NCBI GenBank assembly: GCA_013339895.1
Contig: JABACO010000003.1
Coordinates: 6,504,229 to 6,568,228 of the forward strand
Reading direction: 5' to 3'
DNA length: 64,000 nt
Source: Ephydatia muelleri
Taxonomy: Eukaryota; Porifera; Demospongiae; Spongillida; Spongillidae
A model generated the notes under the pieces. It did no database searches. It was not told the origin of the DNA and saw only the letters and a program-made list of their open reading frames with translations. The stretch's first letter is position 1; each line of letters starts with the position of its first letter. This document shows positions 43,277 to 54,360 of the stretch, one piece after another. The translations under genes were made by a program, and so were the position numbers.

Positions 43277-44379
43277 CTAAATGAATACATACAACCAAAA
43301 ATAATTGCTCAAATCTTCTTCTTCTTCTTTTTGTGGACGCATCAGTACTGCACTATAGTTCCTTTTACACACGTTTTGACCAGAGCATAGATCTACGGCA
43401 AAAGCAATGGCATATAGGCCGCAGTCAGAATGATTGGTTTGCTTTACAGTATCCATGAAATGGAGATGTACCGCATCGTTAGGTGTACATAGAATTGCAC
43501 ATATTTGTTCAATGATAAAACTATTGCAGGTGTCATAAAGACTATCGAAAACGTTCACGTGGCCAGATGGCAATCCAATGGTCGAAATAGTCACCCAATG
43601 ATCTTCTCCATTGTGTAGAATTTGAATGAATTCTCTCATTACATCGAATCTTAAATTATAAGCCAAGGTTGTTGCTTGAAATCCCGGTCGGCCATATTGG
43701 CTATGGAGAAGGAACTGTGAAGCATTAATCAGCACATCATCTACCCACTTGTTACTCTCCAGGATGCATCTGTGTTCTTCATAGAGCTTAACATCTTCCA
43801 CTTCCATCCATTGTTTACGACATCTAACCTTTCTGGCTTTCTTTATCGGCTTCTCTTCATCACTGGTTTTCTTACTTTGTTGTTTCTCCTCATCACAATC
43901 ATTCATGCTAACTTTTGCTTCATTCGTTGTACAATTATCAGGTCGTAATTTAATGAATCCAAAGGCGCAAACATTCAAATCTGGCTTACTGGCTAAGTTT
44001 AGGCTGTCAAGAACCACACCATCTTTATTGTACATCATTCTTGTCTCCATAACCCACTGACAGAATGCATCAATATTCGCTGCAGACATTAGGAAGTATC
44101 TTTTGCCATATCTAATAATGGTCTTAATACTAATGCCACTGGATTTGAACCAACACTCCAGAAGTTGAAGAGACTCCACTGGATAGAAACTTCCATTAAT
44201 GTCATGCTTTCTGAAATGATCAACTCTTCGGAAAGTTTTTCATTTATTATTACAAACTGCCCTCCGCAGAAATCTCTTAAAGGTGCTTCTTTATTATATG
44301 CACGATGAGTCAGCCAGTGCTCTACAATAAGATCCTTGTTCAGGGCATATTCACCAGCTTCAGAATTTAATCCAGTTGT
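43277..44379 (-). CDS. Ulp1-type (C48) cysteine protease of Ginger1
   Basis: The main frame at 43,277-44,179 ends with the protease fold: VDDVLINASQFLL (substrate-binding side), DHWVTIS (catalytic His), VNVFDSLYD (Asp), and QTNHSDCGLYAIAFA with the catalytic Cys and its preceding Gln region. It has a Lys/Glu-rich linker with a basic run (KKARKVRCRKQ). The frame continues upstream in the order VDHFRKHDINGSFYPVES, and before that, after a one-base shift in an A-run near 44,237, as LIVEHWLTHRAYNKEAPL. The latter starts at a TTTTTTTTAG acceptor (exon start 44,379). It is the accessory protease of Ginger1 elements, related to SUMO proteases; the target is unknown. The shift may be a real lesion or a homopolymer length error. 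Confidence 0.8.
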
Positions 44380-44504
44380 CTAAAAAAAAGTAAAACCAAG
44401 TAAGGTAATATTTTTATACCGGTGTACTTAGGAAATACATGTACGAGTATATAAATTTACATAACGTACATAAAATAACGTGTTAAAGACTGAATAACTT
44501 ACTT

Positions 44505-44553
44505 CAAAGCATCATCATCTTCTGCTGGATTAAATGCAAGTTCATTGGCACCT
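44505..44553 (-). other. Possible small exon between integrase and protease
   Basis: Follows an acceptor-like GGTGAACAG and ends before GTAAGT. It would encode ANELAFNPAEDDDAL. Phase with the next exon could not be reconciled, so its use is uncertain. Confidence 0.3.
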
Positions 44554-44573
44554 GTTCACCATAATCGAAACAA

Positions 44574-47119
44574 TTATGGTGAAAACAATTGCTCATGAAG
44601 CAGTTCACGAGTAGAAATTTCATTGCCATAGGTTTTTTCATTGTGAGAATCAGTCACACCTATGGCCGCCAGTCTCTCTTTGCTTGCACTTTCTTCATTG
44701 TGAGATGCAGTAAAATCCTGTTCAATTTTGCTTGCTATCTCCTCGTCACTAGCACCAGCATGAACTTGTCCTAGATCACTAGCAGCTTCATAAATTTGCC
44801 TTTCTTCATATGTTTTCAACTGGATTGAATTATATAAATTTTTTAAAACCTTGCCGTATTCATTCTTTAATAAATACAACCCCTTATCACACACTTCAGC
44901 TATTGTAAAAGGGCCTGTCCACTCATCATCCATTTTCCCTCCTTTTCGAGAAAGCTTTATCATATTTCTTAAAAGAACTGGGCTTCGTAGTTTGAATTCT
45001 GCCTTTGCATGCTTGCGGTCATAGTAAAGCTTTTGTTTTGCTTGAGCATTTTCAATGTTAGATGCAACTTTCATAAAAGTCTCAGTGCGTATCGTATCCA
45101 GCCTTGCAGCATGCCTCTGAGCTTCACTTTCAATTTCTGGGATTGCATGACCATTATCCACATTACTGGTGTGTAGCTGGATGGGTAATACTGCTTCTCT
45201 ACCGTACATAAGAAAAAAGGGTGTGTATTTAGTTGTAGCATGAACATTTGTATGATATGAGAAAAGAACTGATTCTAAGTGTTCGTCCCAGTCATCTTGA
45301 TCAGCATTAATATATTTAACAAGCGACTTTGTAACAGTTTGATTCATTCTTTCGTCAAGTTCGTTGGTTTGCGGGTGGTATGCGCTTGCAATACGATGCT
45401 CAGTTCCCGTCAGTAAAAAAAGCTTCTCATTTAGTGAATTTACAAACTCACGACCCTGATCTGAAATGCATACTTTAAAACAGCCAAACCTAGCAATTAG
45501 GGAATGAATGAAATTGGCTATCCCTTCAGCACATTTGTATGGAAGAGCTTGAGCTTCGGGCCATTTTGAAAAATAGTCTGTGCATGTTACTAGAAACCTG
45601 ACAGAAGATCACAAAATGGCAATGTGAGGATAAATAATGTCAAATATCAGTGCTGTTTAATTATCAACGTTACACACTGCACAAAAACGTACCGTAGAGT
45701 CCCGGATACAACACCCCCGACCGCCCTCCATGGAGAAAATGGAATGTTTTTTACACGAGCATATCTCCATCACCATATTAAGCGCTAGGACTAACCAATT
45801 ATGTTGTTTGAGAAATAAAAGTTTGTTCAATATTAATTTTATTATAAGTAACTACTATAGCGCTTATTTTTTTACTGAGATACGATCGGTTAAGAAAAAA
45901 AGTAATTTTTTCTATGCATACATGGGGATGGAGAGGAAGGTATTATAATTATACCCGGAACTTTACGACATTTGTTCCATAATAAAAAAGGAAGGAGCAA
46001 TGTACAAAGAGAATAAAATAAGTACCTAGTACAAATAAACACAAGCCAATATTTTTTCACACTGTTGCAAATATGCAAAGAGTTGCTTAAATTACATCAA
46101 TCCCCAAACCACATTACCATTTCACTCTGGAGCCATCAGTGCAAAAACAGGCTAGGATATATAGATTATGAACGCAAAAGATAACCTTGTTCGAACAAAA
46201 TAATATAATTTTTTTGTACAACTTCTCCCATTTTGTTGCATAATTACTTGTTTTTATACACTATGTACAATCGATTACATGAAGCCCAGCATGAGAACTT
46301 TACCTGTTATTATTACGTGTCAGTGTCAACGGTCCAACGAGATCAATTCCAACTTGATGCCACACTTCAGACCTCACAGAGGCCTTGCTTAGCTTCTTAT
46401 TGGTTCGCTGACATGTATCACACGTTCTAATATGTTCTTTAATGTCGTTGGTCATATCATGCCAATAGAAACGAGAGCATGCCTTCTGCAATGTTTTATC
46501 CCTGCCAAAATGGCCTCCACCTGGTCATGCATGAAAATGGAATACAATGTCATGATGTTTACATGATACACAAGGAGATATTACCTAGTTTTTCGTCGTG
46601 GCAAGCTTCGGTCACTCTCTTCTGGTCTTCTTCGTCAAACACCCAACGTCTTCTATCATCACCTTTGGTATACAACTGACCATCCTCGAGTACAAACTCT
46701 CCTGCTTTCCTGCGTATCGTCCTCTTCCAGTTCTTTTCAGCATCCACTCTGTACGCCCTTTCCATAATATATTTCATTACGTCTTGATACAGCAGCAGCT
46801 TTTCTTGGTCTTTCTTCTCACTCCTACTCATTTCCTTTTCACTCCCTTCACTCATTTCCTTTTCGCTCCTTCCGCTCAATTCCTTTTCGCTCCTTTCCTT
46901 TTCACTACTTTCGCTCGTTTTCTGTTCACTCCTTCCGCTCATTTCCTTTTCATTCCTTCCGCTCGTTTCCTTTTCCGCCCTCGAATCGCTCATTTCCTTT
47001 TCACTCCTTCCGCTCGTTTCCTTTTTCCTCCTTCCACGCGTTTCCTTTTCACTCCTTTTCTTTTCACTCGTTTCGCTCGTTTTCTCACTCATTTCATAAA
47101 CTTTTAAACACGTGCGCAT
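44574..47119 (-). CDS. Ginger1 integrase-type transposase, three exons
   Basis: Exons 46,585-47,119, 46,304-46,520 and 44,574-45,597 (GT-AG, frame-keeping). Exon 1 has a long Ser/Glu/Lys/Arg repeat (SGRSEKEMS type), then a folded segment and the first half of the HHCC zinc site (EACHDEKLG). Exon 2 completes it (HFGRDKTLQ, CDTCQR) and enters the core (VGIDLVGPL, first Asp). Exon 3 has TCTDYFSKWPEAQ, CISDQGREF (second Asp) and YHPQTNELDERMNQ (catalytic Glu). The C-terminal part has DEWTGPFTIAEV, the GPY/F module of gypsy-type integrases. It catalyses cut-and-paste movement. No lesion seen. Confidence 0.87.
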
Positions 47120-47459
47120 GTTTAGTATTGCGTCTGTCAGGGCCAGACGGATCCTGCCTGGCCACTGAATGAGGTGACAATTGAGACCTGAAATGGAGAG
47201 GGGACTGCGCTTCTAGAAGGATCGCGGGGTGTGTGTATGCTGACACATTGTTGTGCATTGGTATTTAAGTGTATTGGTGCATTGATTATGATTACTTTTG
47301 GCGTGGAACGACCTAGCGAACGTGGTGGTAACTCTGACAGCGTCACTGAGATTCTAGGGCATCGGATGTTATATTATATTGTACATAAATACTGATTTCC
47401 AAAGCTACATAATATTATATATATCTGCTGCTAATGGGCAAAGGTTAATTTATTTGGCT

Positions 47460-47628
47460 TACCTATACCTCCTGCTACCGGTAACGAAGTCAACAAGGGG
47501 CAATGGGGGACCTCGTATCCTAGGACCACGCGTCCGGCCGGACGGGTAATCCTAACGGCGGACCTAGTATCCTAGGACCACGAGTCCGGCCGGACGCGTA
47601 ATCCGGGGGGACGCGTACTCCTGTGACA
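47460..47628. repeat. Right terminal and subterminal repeats of Ginger1
   Basis: Contains ATCCTAGGACCACG twice, GTCCGGCCGGAC-type palindromes, and ends GTACTCCTGTGACA. Mirror of the left end. Confidence 0.85.
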
Positions 47629-48075
47629 CCGGGCGAACGCGTCGAAGATGTCAGACTTACTTGCCGTGCTCTTCTTGAGTTTCTTGAGCTTCTGGCTTCT
47701 TCTGCAGCGTTCAGTCCTATAGACTCCCAGTACAGTGCTTATAATACCAGCGAGCAATATGCAGGTAGTATAGACTGTTCGTTCATATTGTCAAGCGGAG
47801 GAGAGGGGTTACAGCTGTGTAACATTCTTCCGCTCTTAGGCCTTTATAAGACGTTTGCCAGGTACTCCGCGGGATTCTAATGCACCGACATGCAGGAAGT
47901 ACATGTGTCAATAGCTACCGTGAAATACAATGGTTCATATGAAGAAGGGAAGTCATGGACGACCCTCTTCATAATTTATAGCACTTTGCATTGGACGGCG
48001 TCTAGCTAGGAATGCAATGGTGAAATACATTATATCAGCACTGCATGACAACAAAGTGACCATTTAACCCATTGA
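47629..48075 (+). other. Continuation of the X-type leader with a diverged start
   Basis: GCGAACGCGTCGAAG leads into ATG at 47,648. The frame gives MSDLLAVLFLSFLSFWLLLQ and stops after 24 codons: strongly hydrophobic, like a signal peptide or helix. A small deletion relative to X shifts the frame, so it is likely a relic. The remainder to 48,075 shows no gene. Confidence 0.4.
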
Positions 48076-48084
48076 CCATTATTA

Positions 48085-48920
48085 TCACTGCAAGTAAAAA
48101 TCTTTACGAATAGTTAATTGAAAAGAGAAGTATGTTGTGTAAAACGTTGCTATGCACTCCCTCCTGTTTGCACATATATCCAACCCAATACCATAACAAC
48201 ACACACATAGTAAATTAGACAGAAGAAACACTCCCTCCAATTGTGTATGCGTTATCATAGGGAAGGTGTTATGTGTGTGCAAAAAACAGGTGAGTTAGTC
48301 TACATGTATTTTTGGATCGCCATTGGTGTCCATGATGATGAAGTTTTTTTTCTTTCTGGAGGCACTTACATGTAGGTATTGCTATACGACGCCCATATAG
48401 TAATAGGCCCTTATGAAGTGTTAGCTTCTCTTGAACCTTCCAATATGGCTTGAGAGCAGGTTCAATGTGATGTTTGTCAGGTCATTCTTCCTTACAGAAT
48501 TTTATTACTGCAAAACGCACTGCGTGGGTCCACTGATTGAGCTTTTTTTATATTGACTAAGCCTTTGCTGTAGCTGGCAGGTGCTTGACACATACTTCAT
48601 GAGGTACTCAGGTTTCTGATCCTGCTCACGGTGTGCATTTGATTGCGGGGCACGAGATAGTTCATCGCCATTGAGCAGCTTTCCAGGAACGAATAGTAAA
48701 ATCTAGCTAGCCTTAATCGAAAGGAGTATCTGCTGATACTTTTGTTGGGAGGGTTGGGTTGTAGTGGGTCAGTATAGAAGACTTGCTGAGCTCCTCTTTG
48801 ATCTGACAGAATACTTGCAAAAAGACAAATGTAAGTTGGAATTGCTATTCCTTGGGCATCGAATCCGGCAACTAATACGGAGTTCAGGCTGCATGGCCCA
48901 GCATAGACTTCAACTATCCA
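48085..48920. other. Unassigned region
   Basis: Starts with a weak match to the tail following recombinase fragments (AGTAAATTAGACAGA..ACTCCCTCCAATTGTG). Otherwise only fortuitous minus-strand frames. Confidence 0.35.
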
Positions 48921-48932
48921 GAAAATGAGCAC

Positions 48933-49012
48933 CAACGAATGTTTCGGAACTGCGACGATTTTTAGGCATGGCTAACCAGTTAGGAAAGTTCTCACATGAA
49001 TTTCACGACAAT
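48933..49012 (+). pseudogene. Fragment of gypsy-type pol
   Basis: One frame reads TNVSELRRFLGMANQLGKFS and a few residues more. LRRFLGMxNxxxKF is the hallmark between reverse transcriptase and RNase H in gypsy pol. Nothing else of the element is preserved nearby, and a stop follows. Confidence 0.6.
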
Positions 49013-49039
49013 TAATCAAAGCTTAAGTGGGTAAGTAAA

Positions 49040-49560
49040 CGATTGGATTTTCTGAGTGCACTTTCAACGCTTGGGACCCCAAGTAAAATGTTAGGCTGGT
49101 TATTTAGATGTGATGTGCATGTGAATTCAGGGTGTGTGAAAAATGATGTTACCACTGTCTGTCATGCAGTGTAACTCTGCCATTATTGTGGATGGTTATA
49201 CTGGAAGGGTAGTGTGACACTACTTGTACAAAAATGCACGTGCACACACATATACACACATACATTAACACACACATGCACACACCATACTCACAATATG
49301 ACATTCATATACATTGAAAGCTTATTGGGCAAGGCACAACTGGATTTTCCAAAAGCACTTTCAATGATTGGGACGCCCAGAAAAAAGTTAGGTCAGTTAC
49401 TTACGTGTGTTACGGCAGGGTTTGTGAAACTCAATCATTATGTCATTCCTGCAGGGCTACTCTGCCATTACTGTGGAAGTATAGTGCTGCTGGAAGGTTC
49501 CATTTGCACACCAAAAGATAATCATTTACGACCCCCAGCCAGCAGGTAAAAGGTGGTGAT
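49040..49560. repeat. Two diverged copies of a roughly 290-bp segment
   Basis: TTTTCTGAGTGCACTTTCAACGCTTGGGAC near 49,048 matches TTTTCCAAAAGCACTTTCAATGATTGGGAC near 49,343, and further matches extend about 150 bases in each. A CA tract (49,240-49,290) lies between. No clear gene. Confidence 0.5.
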
Positions 49561-49722
49561 TTTAAATTGGGTACAATGAATCTGAGTACAAACTATAGAA
49601 AGCAGACATCACTGGGAACATCTTCACTGCATGCTGACCTCTTGAATATTAGTCCCCCCTGCACCCTCTTTTACACATAGTGTAATCATGATTTGTTTCA
49701 GAATGGTTAGCATTATGCTCCT

Positions 49723-50815
49723 GCAGTAGTGACCAGGATCATTGGTCCATTGTATGCAGTAGTGACCAGGATCATTGGTCTATTGTATGCAGCAGAGACC
49801 AGGATCAGTGGTCCATTGTATGCAGCAGTGACCAGGATCATTGGTCCATTGTATGCAGCAGTGACCAGGATCATTGGTCCATTGTATGCAGCAGTGACCA
49901 GGATCATTGGTCTATTGTATGCAGTAGTGACCAGAATCATTGGTCTATTGTATGCAGTAGTGACCAGGATCATTGGTCTATTGTATGCAATAGTGACCAG
50001 GATCATTGGTCCATTGTATGCAGCAGTGACCAGGATCATTGGTCTATTGTATGCAGTAGTGACCAGGATCATTGGTCTATTGTATGCAGTAGTGACCAGG
50101 ATCATTGGTCTATTGTATGCAGTAGTGACCAGGACCATTGGTCTATTGTATGCAATAGTGACCAGGATCATTGGTCTATTGTATGCAATAGTGACCAGGA
50201 TCATTGGTCTATTGTATGCAGCAGAGACCAGGATCATTGGTCTATTGTATGCAGTAGTGACCAGGATCATTGGTCCATTGTATGCAGTAGTGACCAGGAT
50301 CATTGGTCTATTGTATGCAATAGTGACCAGGATCATTGGTCTATTGTATGCAGCAGTGACCAGGATCATTGGTCTATTGTATGCAATAGTGACCAGGATC
50401 ATTGGTCTATTGTATGCAGTAGTGACCAGGATCATTGGTCTATTGTATGCAATAGTGACCAGGATCATTGGTCTATTGTATGCAATAGTGACCAGGATCA
50501 TTGGTCTATTGTATGCAGTAGTGACCAGGATCATTGGTCTATTGTATGCAGTAGTGACCAGGATCATTGTTCTGTTGTATGCAATAGTGACCACGATCAT
50601 TGGTCCATAGTGACCAGGATCATTGGTCTATTGTATGCAGTAGTGACCAGGATCATTGGTCTATTGTATGCAATAGTGACCAGGATCATTGGTCTATTGT
50701 ATGCAGTAGTGACCAGGATCATTGGTCTATTGTATGCAGTAGTGACCAGGATCATTGGTCTATTGTATGCAATAGTGACCAGGATCATTGGTCTATTGTA
50801 TGCAATAGTGAACAG
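49723..50815. repeat. 33-bp minisatellite, about 33 copies
   Basis: The unit begins GCAGTAGTGACCAGGATCAT and ends with TGGTCTATTGTAT; most copies differ by 1-3 substitutions (GCA/GCAG, CTA/CCA). One short unit occurs near 50,600. Because 33 is divisible by three and no unit frame contains a stop, it is open on both strands (11-residue periods TRIIGLLYAVV on + and MILVTTAYNRP on -). It lies beside receptor copy 5. Confidence 0.95.
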
Positions 50816-51046
50816 GGTGTTGTTATAGGGAGGGTATGAAATGGGTGGTGTATGTGTGTAGGACAATAGGAGGGACTAGGAACTTCGATTGCTAGTAATT
50901 GCTTCATCCTTTTAATTAAAAAACATGCGTAAAACGTTGCTATTGCAAAAGGACAGTTCATCAAATCAATACAATAAAGAAAACGGAGGGGTTAATAGGT
51001 TTCAGCTACATCATGAATTTCGGATTAAAACCTCAAATCATATATT

Positions 51047-51538
51047 TCTTTATGTGTCCCAATCATCTTTTGGTAGTACATAGTATGTTGACCTTGATAT
51101 TGCTTCACTTTATTTGGCAATTTGGTACGTGACTGCAGTCATCTCAGCATTTAAGACAATTCCTCTGGATTGATGCCGAGCCATTCTTATGACGCACACT
51201 TGTCGAATTATTAGAATGATGAAAAGAATCATCACTGTGAGTGGAGTTATAACTACCATTAGGACTGCTATAGTAAAGGGATATTGATTTTGGATCTATC
51301 GGTGCAGAAGAATTGTGAAGCTGATTGTAAGTTCTACTAAATACACAGTCAGTATTAATATTATTGTGATAAGATTTAAATCACGCTACCTTGTGGTGCT
51401 TCGCTTGTGTGAGCAATATGTATATGCAAAAACTGCCACTATATACAGCCACACAAGTAGAGCCCAAATGTTCCACATCAGCAAGTGGTTAACGATATTG
51501 GATAAACTACTATCACCACAGCTGCTGGGGTCGTGCAT
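51047..51538 (-). pseudogene. Seven-transmembrane receptor copy 5, truncated
   Basis: Retains the C-terminal half only: from the second extracellular loop (GCTGCTGGGGTC at 51,522-51,533) to the tail, with several frame breaks. The N-terminal half is replaced directly by upstream-region sequence. It is the most diverged copy. Confidence 0.75.
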
Positions 51539-51905
51539 TTAATACGTTGATGAAGTTGTATAGGAGTTGTACTACATGTTGTACTGCAAATATAATGTCT
51601 ATCTCATCTTACTTATCGTAGAGTTTATAATATCGTTTCTTCCCCAATGATTTCCCAGTCGACCAAAAAGTAACTCCTCTAAATCATGCATCCGTGTACA
51701 TCTGTTTTTACATTGGCTGCAGCACTTAATTTAAATCAATATTATCGCGACAAGAAAATGGACAAAAGGTAATTTAAAGTTATGCATCTCATGCATCTCT
51801 CTTCATTCTCTGTCTTTACCTGCGACAAAGAAAAAACGCCATTCATTTGTCGACAGCGCATTCTCATTCTGGTCCTTCCGCCTTCCCCTAAGTACGCGGC
51901 AGGTT
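51539..51905. other. Receptor upstream region without the hAT insertion
   Basis: Reads AAGAAAATGGAC..GGTAATTTAAAGTTATG then continues into CTCTCTTC and TTTACCTGCGACAAAG. These are the sequences found left and right of the hAT element in units at 10.9, 29.2 and 55.8 kb. It therefore behaves as a paralogous empty site. Confidence 0.6.
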
Positions 51906-52284
51906 CCTCTCTCTCTCTGCCTCCTTTTCAACTGAGAACTCCCCAAATGTGACCATGTAATTTTATTTTCCCCATGCAGTGCATTAAGATTTCTAAAACG
52001 TGCATATGAGTCTTGACTTGAGACTTGTGCAGCAAGATCATAGACGTTTCCCCATCCCTCTCCTCGTCCCTTTTCCATCTTTGCATCCTTTAACTGATTA
52101 ACGCCGAGAGACGCATATCTGCGTCAAAGATGTGTTTACGGTTACCAAAGAATTCTTGATCTGTTTCAGTTGCTTGTCGTTCTGCCTTCCCCTAAGTACG
52201 CTGCTATCTCTTTATATCTTCCCGAATCCCCACACAAATCGCATAGTTACATTCATCTCGCTGCCCTCGATCCTTTTCAGCTGA

Positions 52285-52765
52285 GAGCTCCGAAATGTGA
52301 CCATGTCAAATGCACGCAGTGTCAGTCATGCACATTAATGAGAAAGATATCCAAAACGCGCATAAGAGAGCTAGACTTGAGACTTGTCCTGCAAGAACCA
52401 TAGATATTGCATAGATATTATACTACTCTAATATCTATGCAAGAACCACGTCCTTCTCCTCTTCCCTTCCCCCTTTAAAATCCGCACGATCGTGTGCCGG
52501 GCGAAAGCGTCGAAGATGTCATCTATATTGAACCACTTACTTGCCGTTGTAAAGGACACCACACACGCTCGCAGCAATCAACAGCCACAAGGGACAAAGC
52601 GCTTCATTATACACAGCCGGAAGTTTTTTCTTGTTTCAAAGCTGTACCCAATAGTGAATCAGACTGTTTACCAGACCCTGGTAAAACTGGTGCAGAACCT
52701 TTAATTCATATTTGATGGAGTAACATTGATTCATACTGTATTACCAGAGGATTACCAAGCCTGGT
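52285..52765 (+). pseudogene. Segment X, copy 4 (premature stop)
   Basis: ATG at 52,516, then MSSILNHLLAVVKDTTHARS... as in the intact copy, ending early at TAA (52,702-52,704) where the intact copy has CGA. The next codons continue in frame. One substitution-type lesion in this part. Confidence 0.6.
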
Positions 52766-52969
52766 TATCAGTCTGAAATATGGCTGCTGAATCAACGCGG
52801 TATCCGATGAAGGCCGGAAAGCATTTACGTTTATTTACCAGCCCTAAGTGTATTTTGTATTTACGAGAGTTCGATTCGCTATACATTACGAAGTTAAATC
52901 AAAACACGTTACAAACAATCATCACGCACAATACATGTTTGAGAAGTACTTCATATTACTCCAATTAAT

Positions 52970-53240
52970 CATGCTTGAAATGCAGTTTTTCATTAGTGAG
53001 TTTCTGTTCAATCCTTCTGGATGAATCACTCTCTTCGAATTTCAACCGTCCATGCAATCATAAACAAGGGATACAGCACGCTTAACCTGGTTACAATCCA
53101 CAGTAGAAATATTCTTGGTTAAACGGACACTCGTAGTCGTTCAACACAGGTTGTCCATTTAAGACGTAATTCACACAGCCTTGCAGCTGACAGGAGGTTT
53201 GCCCTGAACGTCACTGGCATGCAGCCAAGAATGAGTACCT
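52970..53240 (-). pseudogene. Segment Y, copy 3 (decayed)
   Basis: Matches the Cys-rich Y frame (e.g. codons for CNQVK and for NISTVDCNQ) but with deletions, including loss of the DTK region after the NISTVD block. Confidence 0.45.
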
Positions 53241-53514
53241 GTAAAAACATGCATCACATCCAATATGTGGGGATGAAACTATTGGACAAGCGCCCGCCTA
53301 ATTATCACGTGCACGGTCAGAGCTAGCTACACTAAACATTCGTATAATTGGAGCGCCAGTGCCATCAAAATCCGCCTAAATCTAGATTTTGGATTGATCT
53401 CCTAAAAAATCCAAGAAAAGCTTGCAAAAGTCCAAATAGCACCAAAAAAGCTACTTAAGAGCTCTGCAAAGTTGAAGCCAGTTTATCTCAATCCTTACAT
53501 ATCCTTACATTCTC

Positions 53515-53810
53515 ACACCACTCACTCCCCCACCCACTCACTGCACTCACTCACTCACTCACTCACTCCACTCACTCACTCACTCACTCACTCACTCACT
53601 CACTCACTCTCACTCACTCACTCACCACTCACTCACTCACTCCCTCACTCACTCACTCTCACTCACTCACTCACTCACTCACCACTCACTCCCTCACCAC
53701 TCACTCACTCCCCACCACTCACTCACTCACTCACACCCTCACTCACTCACTCACCCACTCACTCACTCACTCACTCACTCACTCACTCACCCCCCACAAT
53801 ACACACACCG

Positions 53811-53853
<43 letters not shown>
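53515..53853. repeat. CACT/CTCA then CA microsatellite
   Basis: Long CTCA array ending in about 20 CA repeats, directly before recombinase fragment F. Confidence 0.93.
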
Positions 53854-53855
<2 letters not shown>

Positions 53856-53858
53856 CTT

Positions 53859-54140
53859 AGCATAGGGTATATCATGATACAAGGAAACTCTTGCCTGGGA
53901 CAATAAGTCCAAAGGGACCTAGCATTGTTTGGGATGCACAGTCTTCAAGCAGGTGGTGCCACAGCAGCTGCTGATGCAGGTACCAGTTAGATTGTTTCAA
54001 CAACGTGGCAGACGAAGTCTGAGGCTGAGTAGGATGGGTATGTGAATCATTCAGTGGACAAGGATCTGGAGGTGTCCAAACACCTGGGACTCACTTACAC
54101 TACCTGCCCACATGTTATCATGGAGAGGGTAGTATAGGTG
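53859..54140 (+). pseudogene. Tyrosine recombinase fragment, copy F
   Basis: GGGATGCACAGTCTTCAAGCAGG gives HSLQAGG; GAGGCTGAGTAGGATGGG gives the same TAG. Extra small deletions (e.g. GATGCAGGTACCAG) break the frame between the boxes. Confidence 0.72.
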
Positions 54141-54360
54141 CAATGGCAATAGAAGGTATGTAATGTCGTTTGAATGTAGTACATTAGACAGAAACTATGC
54201 TCCCTCTAATTGTGATTGGTGGCATATGATGAAGGTGTAAATTATGCAGGTTTGGCACAAGAGCAATTCAACAGAATCTGTACAATAAAGAGAAGCACAA
54301 GTTTAGGTTCAACTTAGTCATGAAATTCACATTAATGGCTCAAATCATATCTTGAATGAT

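Larger units (their letters stand above)
42439..47628 (-). mobile_element. Ginger1 DNA transposon, 5190 bp, CCGG target duplication
   Basis: Inverted ends start TGTCACAGGAGTACG on both sides and stay similar for about 80 bases. CCGG occurs at 42,435-42,438 and 47,629-47,632. The paralogous empty sites in other units read GTGTGCCGGGCGAAC, so the boundaries are exact. TGT ends, 4-bp CCGG duplications, a retrotransposon-like integrase and a Ulp1 protease are the published hallmarks of Ginger1. Genes run on the minus strand: integrase first, protease second. Confidence 0.9.

Noticed and set aside
49723..50815. CRISPR-like array
   Set aside because: Units are contiguous without unique spacers, and the genome is eukaryotic; it is a minisatellite.
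49713..50866. Long ORFs on both strands with 11-residue repeats
   Set aside because: Pure consequence of a 33-bp tandem repeat with no stop in several frames; no start context, domain or variation pattern typical of protein repeats.
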